This document shows, in pieces, positions 32,459-35,371 of a DNA stretch of 35,371 bases. Each line of letters starts with the position of its first letter. Within the stretch, counting starts at the first letter, position 1. Below the pieces are notes generated by a model that ran no database searches, was not told the DNA's origin, and was given only the letters and a program-made list of their open reading frames with translations. Position numbers and translations under genes: made by a program. Source of the DNA: Clostridiaceae bacterium (GTDB lineage Bacteria; Bacillota; Clostridia; Oscillospirales; Acutalibacteraceae); NCBI GenBank assembly GCA_016292785.1, contig JAEDFL010000016.1, positions 1-35,371 of the forward strand, given 5' to 3'.

Positions 32459-33439
32459 ATGAAAAATGAGGAAATTCTCGTCTCCGTAATCATTCCGGCA
32501 TACAATGCAGAAAAGTATATTGCCTTCTGTCTTGACACCGTTACGTCGCAAACTCACAGTAATCTGGAGATCATTGTCGTTGACGACGGTTCAAAGGATT
32601 CAACAGGAAAAATATGCGACGAATATGCCGAAAATGACTCCCGTATCAAGGTTATACATCAGGAGAATAAGGGCTTGTCTGCCGCAAGAAACGCCGCATT
32701 AGATATAATGCATGGTGAATACATAGCATTTATTGACAGCGACGATTTTATAGATCCTAAGTATGTTGAAACTCTTTTAAAAATGTGTGTGGATAATAAT
32801 AGTCTGATATCCGCTTGTTTGGCACTGGACACATCTGAAAGAAAACTTGCCGATTTAGGGATGAACAACAAAACGAAAACGATTGCAAGCCTCCAACTGC
32901 TGCAAGATCTATCACATCTCGATTTGTATTGTGACACGGTTATTTCAAAAATGTTTGCCGGCAGTTTATTTAAAACGCTGCGTTTTCCGGTTGGCATTAT
33001 TTATGAAGACTCATACATCATCTTAAGCCTCATCGAGAAAGCAAAAAACATTACCTTTTCGGAAGATACTCTATACTATTACTTTCTCTCACCCAACAGT
33101 ATAATACGATCATCCTTTTCCGGGAAGAACTTGGATATACTATTGGCATACGATCAAAAAATAAAGGTGTTGAAACGAAACGGCTGTGAAAAATCACTTC
33201 AAAGAGTTTATTCTGAATACATTTATAGGGTGGCACGAATGAAAGGTCTGCTGAAATATTCGCCGAATTTTACACCCGAACGGAAAAAGGAAAAAATGAA
33301 AGCACTAAATGACAAATATAAAGAACTTAGTAAGATAAACAAAAATAATCCTTACTTTAACGGAAGAACAAAGCTCGTGACGGAATTGCTTTATTATTTC
33401 CCTATTATTAAGAAGTTCAGAAACACCACGGAGGGATAA
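32459..33439 (+). CDS. Family 2 glycosyltransferase, AT-rich
   Basis: A 326-residue GT-A fold glycosyltransferase beginning VSVIIPAYNAEKYIAFCLDTV, with VDDGSKDSTGKICDEYA, the DxD-type IDSDDFIDPK and GIIYEDSYIILSL in the acceptor region. It ends in a Lys-rich tail. The donor and acceptor are unknown; teichoic, capsular or exopolysaccharide glycans are typical. Compared with neighbours it has visibly more A/T and many AAA, ATA and ATT codons, unlike the GC-richer truB immediately downstream, suggesting it arrived by transfer. Its end (GGAGGG before the stop) supplies the ribosome site of truB. Confidence 0.92.
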   Translation: MKNEEILVSVIIPAYNAEKYIAFCLDTVTSQTHSNLEIIVVDDGSKDSTGKICDEYAENDSRIKVIHQENKGLSAARNAALDIMHGEYIAFIDSDDFIDPKYVETLLKMCVDNNSLISACLALDTSERKLADLGMNNKTKTIASLQLLQDLSHLDLYCDTVISKMFAGSLFKTLRFPVGIIYEDSYIILSLIEKAKNITFSEDTLYYYFLSPNSIIRSSFSGKNLDILLAYDQKIKVLKRNGCEKSLQRVYSEYIYRVARMKGLLKYSPNFTPERKKEKMKALNDKYKELSKINKNNPYFNGRTKLVTELLYYFPIIKKFRNTTEG

Positions 33440-33441
33440 AC

Positions 33442-34335
33442 TTGACAGGATTTATTTTCCTTGACAAGCCGAAGGATATCACGTCTTTCGTTGCCGCAAA
33501 CAAGCTCAAGAGAATACTGAATGTCAAAAAGACAGGTCATACGGGAACGCTTGATCCGATGGCAACGGGTGTTCTTCCCGTTATGCTCGGAGGAGCAACA
33601 AGATTTTCTCAATACCTGCCAACCCACGACAAAGCATACCGTGCAAAAATTCTCCTTGGCACAGTAACGGATACCCTCGATATAACGGGTACCGTGATAA
33701 AAAGAAGTAAAGTCAACGTTTCCGCTGAAAGGCTTGAAGAAGTAATTAAACATTTTATCGGTGAAATCAGTCAGCTTCCGCCGATGTATTCAGCCGTATC
33801 CAAGGACGGAGTACGGCTTTACAAGCTCGCCCGTCAGGGCATTGAGATTGAACGTGAAGCGAGGAACGTGATTATCCATTACATAAAGCTCCTTGATGTT
33901 CCGGATGCAAATAATGAATTTGAGATCGAGGTCTCTTGCAGTGCAGGAACATATATACGCTCTCTCGCCTCGGATATCGGAGAGGCTCTCGGCTGCGGAG
34001 CGACGATAGCAGAGCTTCGGCGCATTGAAGCCAACGGAATATCTATTGAAAAAACCGTAACCCTCGAAGCCGTGCAGAAATATGCCGACGAGGGACGCAT
34101 TGCCGAGCTTATCACACCGTGCGATGTTATGCTCGGATGTTATCCTGCGGTCAACATCAGCGAAAAACAGGCCGTCCGTTTTGAAAACGGCGGAGAACTC
34201 GACCTCAAAAGAATAAGAGGAGAAAAAAAAGACGGCTTCTGCCGTGTTTATTCTCCCGAAAAGAAATTTCTCGGTCTCGGCAGGATCAGTCTGCCCGAGA
34301 ACACTTTATTTGTTGAAAAGAAATTGGTCTATTGA
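33442..34335 (+). CDS. truB: tRNA pseudouridine(55) synthase TruB
   Basis: A 297-residue enzyme making pseudouridine 55 in the T-loop of most tRNAs. The catalytic motif GHTGTLDPMATGVLP carries the active Asp; FLDKPKDITSF at the start, PPMYSAVSKDGVRLY and CSAGTYIRSLASDIGEALG follow. The C-terminal PUA-like part is present. It starts at TTG 33442, with GGAGGG (33430-33435) lying in the last codons of the glycosyltransferase, so translation is likely coupled. TruB usually sits in the infB-rbfA-truB-ribF cluster; here it follows a glycosyltransferase instead. Confidence 0.96.
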   Translation: MTGFIFLDKPKDITSFVAANKLKRILNVKKTGHTGTLDPMATGVLPVMLGGATRFSQYLPTHDKAYRAKILLGTVTDTLDITGTVIKRSKVNVSAERLEEVIKHFIGEISQLPPMYSAVSKDGVRLYKLARQGIEIEREARNVIIHYIKLLDVPDANNEFEIEVSCSAGTYIRSLASDIGEALGCGATIAELRRIEANGISIEKTVTLEAVQKYADEGRIAELITPCDVMLGCYPAVNISEKQAVRFENGGELDLKRIRGEKKDGFCRVYSPEKKFLGLGRISLPENTLFVEKKLVY

Positions 34336-34346
34336 GGTGTTTTTAA

Positions 34347-35252
34347 ATGAAATGGTTTATTTTTTCTATTATAGCTCTGCTCTGCTGGAGCTTTTCGGAT
34401 CTTTTTTCAAAGCTCGGCTGTGCCGATTCAAGAGACAAGCACAGCGCACTTAAAATGGTCACCGCAGTCGGCGTTGTTATGGGTATCCACGCAGCATACA
34501 CATTGATTTTCACCGACGTTGAATTTACATTCAAAACAATGCTCACATATCTTCCCGTATCGCTTCTCTACATTTCGTCGATGACGATAGGATATGTCGG
34601 ACTTCGCTTTATCGAGCTTTCAATCTCCTCCCCCATCTGCAATTCATCGGGCGCATTGGTGTCCGTGATCTGCATTATCACGGGTGCGGTTCTCGTCAAT
34701 GTCCAGTATGTTGCGATTGCCCTCGTTGCGGTCGGCGTTGTCGGATTGGGAATTGCAGAGATGACCGAGGACGACGATCTGAGAAAAGCTCGTCAAAGCA
34801 AGAGCAATTACAAGTACACAAAGAGTTTTCTTGCAATTCTTTTGCCGGTTATTTACTGTCTTCTTGATGCGCTCGGAACCTTTGCGGACAGCCTTGTTCT
34901 TGAAAAGCTTGACGAGGACGCCGCAAATACGGCATATGAGCTTACCTTCCTCATCTGCGGCATAATCTGCTTCATCTATGTAAAATTCATCAAGAAGGAC
35001 AAGTTCCTTCCGAAAAAGGAAGCTCCGAAATACATCGGTGCGGCATTTGAAACGGCAGGTCAGTTTGCATATATCTATGCCCTTGCCGACAGCGAGCACG
35101 TCGCTCTTTCCGCTCCGATCATTTCCGCATACTGTGCCGCCTCCGTGCTCTGGGGCAGAATTTTCCTGAAAGAGAAGCTTTCATGGAAGCATTATCTTTG
35201 CATTTTCCTGACCGTAGCCGGAATTGTAATCCTCGGAATTTACGACGCATAA
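34347..35252 (+). CDS. EamA/DMT-family multidrug or metabolite transporter-like protein
   Basis: A 301-residue integral membrane protein with about ten hydrophobic helices in two related halves: FSIIALLCWSFSDLFSKL at the start, and a second EamA half ending with SWKHYLCIFLTVAGIVILGIYD. The central polar loop (DDDLRKARQSKSNYKYTK) joins the halves. This family exports amino acids, nucleotide sugars or drugs; the substrate cannot be predicted. GAGGTG lies within the gap after truB (11 bases), so it is probably co-transcribed with it. Confidence 0.85.
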   Translation: MKWFIFSIIALLCWSFSDLFSKLGCADSRDKHSALKMVTAVGVVMGIHAAYTLIFTDVEFTFKTMLTYLPVSLLYISSMTIGYVGLRFIELSISSPICNSSGALVSVICIITGAVLVNVQYVAIALVAVGVVGLGIAEMTEDDDLRKARQSKSNYKYTKSFLAILLPVIYCLLDALGTFADSLVLEKLDEDAANTAYELTFLICGIICFIYVKFIKKDKFLPKKEAPKYIGAAFETAGQFAYIYALADSEHVALSAPIISAYCAASVLWGRIFLKEKLSWKHYLCIFLTVAGIVILGIYDA

Positions 35253-35371
35253 AAGCTTTTAACGATTGGCTCTATGTCAATAGTTGGGGTAAAAAAACCC
35301 AAAAAATGAAAAGAAATAAAGGCAGTGGCAGGAAAGTCGCTGCCTTAAATTATGAAAACATATGTAAAATG
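35253..35371 (+). other. Window-end intergenic sequence: palindrome, stem-loop and possible mobile-element end
   Basis: AAAAGCTTTT at 35251-35260 overlaps the transporter stop. GGCTCTATGTCAATAGTTGG begins at 35268 and resembles, from memory only, ends of insertion sequences of Firmicutes. A fully paired 11-bp stem follows (35319-35329 with 35336-35346, two G-U pairs, loop AGGAAA), with no T-run. No transposase is visible before the edge. Confidence 0.35.

Noticed and set aside
1..35371. tRNA or rRNA genes
   Set aside because: No T-loop/anticodon-arm pattern or rRNA-like stretch was recognised on reading either strand. A covariance-model scan would be decisive and was not run.

Overview
The window looks like a chromosomal segment from a low-to-moderate GC Firmicute of the Clostridia, most likely an Oscillospiraceae/Ruminococcus-type gut or rumen anaerobe. 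This is inferred from a dockerin-bearing exported protein, a SigH-like sigma factor, TTG starts behind strong GGAGG sites, an intracellular GH2 beta-galactosidase operon, and intergenic REP-like hairpins of a kind I associate with this group. No rRNA, tRNA, CRISPR array, complete insertion sequence or prophage was recognised. Most of the window is ordinary core genome with some carbohydrate and surface genes.

Layout. 1-345 (-) is the start of an exported protein with low-complexity Asp-Pro-Ser and Asn-Ser-Gly-Thr repeats, cut by the window edge. 548-5898 (+) carries exodeoxyribonuclease III, an unknown membrane-anchored protein, a dCMP deaminase and SecA, followed by an exported PI-PLC-like protein (5994-7133) and a terminator. 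12007-7223 (-) is a three-gene operon (GH2 beta-galactosidase, sugar isomerase/epimerase-like TIM barrel, exported dockerin protein) behind a promoter that contains a perfect 15-bp palindrome. Divergent from it are a DUF1846 protein and a peptidase E-like protein, then a separately promoted exported metallophosphoesterase.

15748-16143 is a gene-free stretch with three copies of a heptamer-based repeat arranged around two REP-like hairpin elements. 17488-16144 (-) holds a small membrane protein with an HEYGH motif, then ispE. Divergently, 17624-23557 (+) is a compact operon: DUF1858 protein, TrmK, Nif3-family protein, RqcH/NFACT and DNA polymerase I. It is followed by a fused low-molecular-weight phosphatase/RimI acetyltransferase gene and tsaD. 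The RimI half and TsaD are translation-related (protein acetylation and tRNA t6A), and the phosphatase half is the odd partner.

28774-25579 (-) is a glycoside-hydrolase-like protein plus a family 2 glycosyltransferase. Divergent from it is an FkbM methyltransferase gene, then a degenerate CPBP-type membrane protein with a long acidic tail. 32183-31264 (-) encodes a SigH-like sigma factor and a zinc-ribbon protein. 32459-35252 (+) holds an AT-richer glycosyltransferase gene, truB and an EamA-type transporter. The last ~120 bases contain a stem-loop and a sequence that may be a mobile-element end.

The best candidates for something new are the phosphatase-RimI fusion beside tsaD, the heptamer/REP composite, the degenerate CPBP protein with two C-terminal DDFLK[ND]F motifs, and the N-terminal-dockerin protein encoded with a cytoplasmic beta-galactosidase. 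I did not find a clear new multi-gene defence or mobile system.
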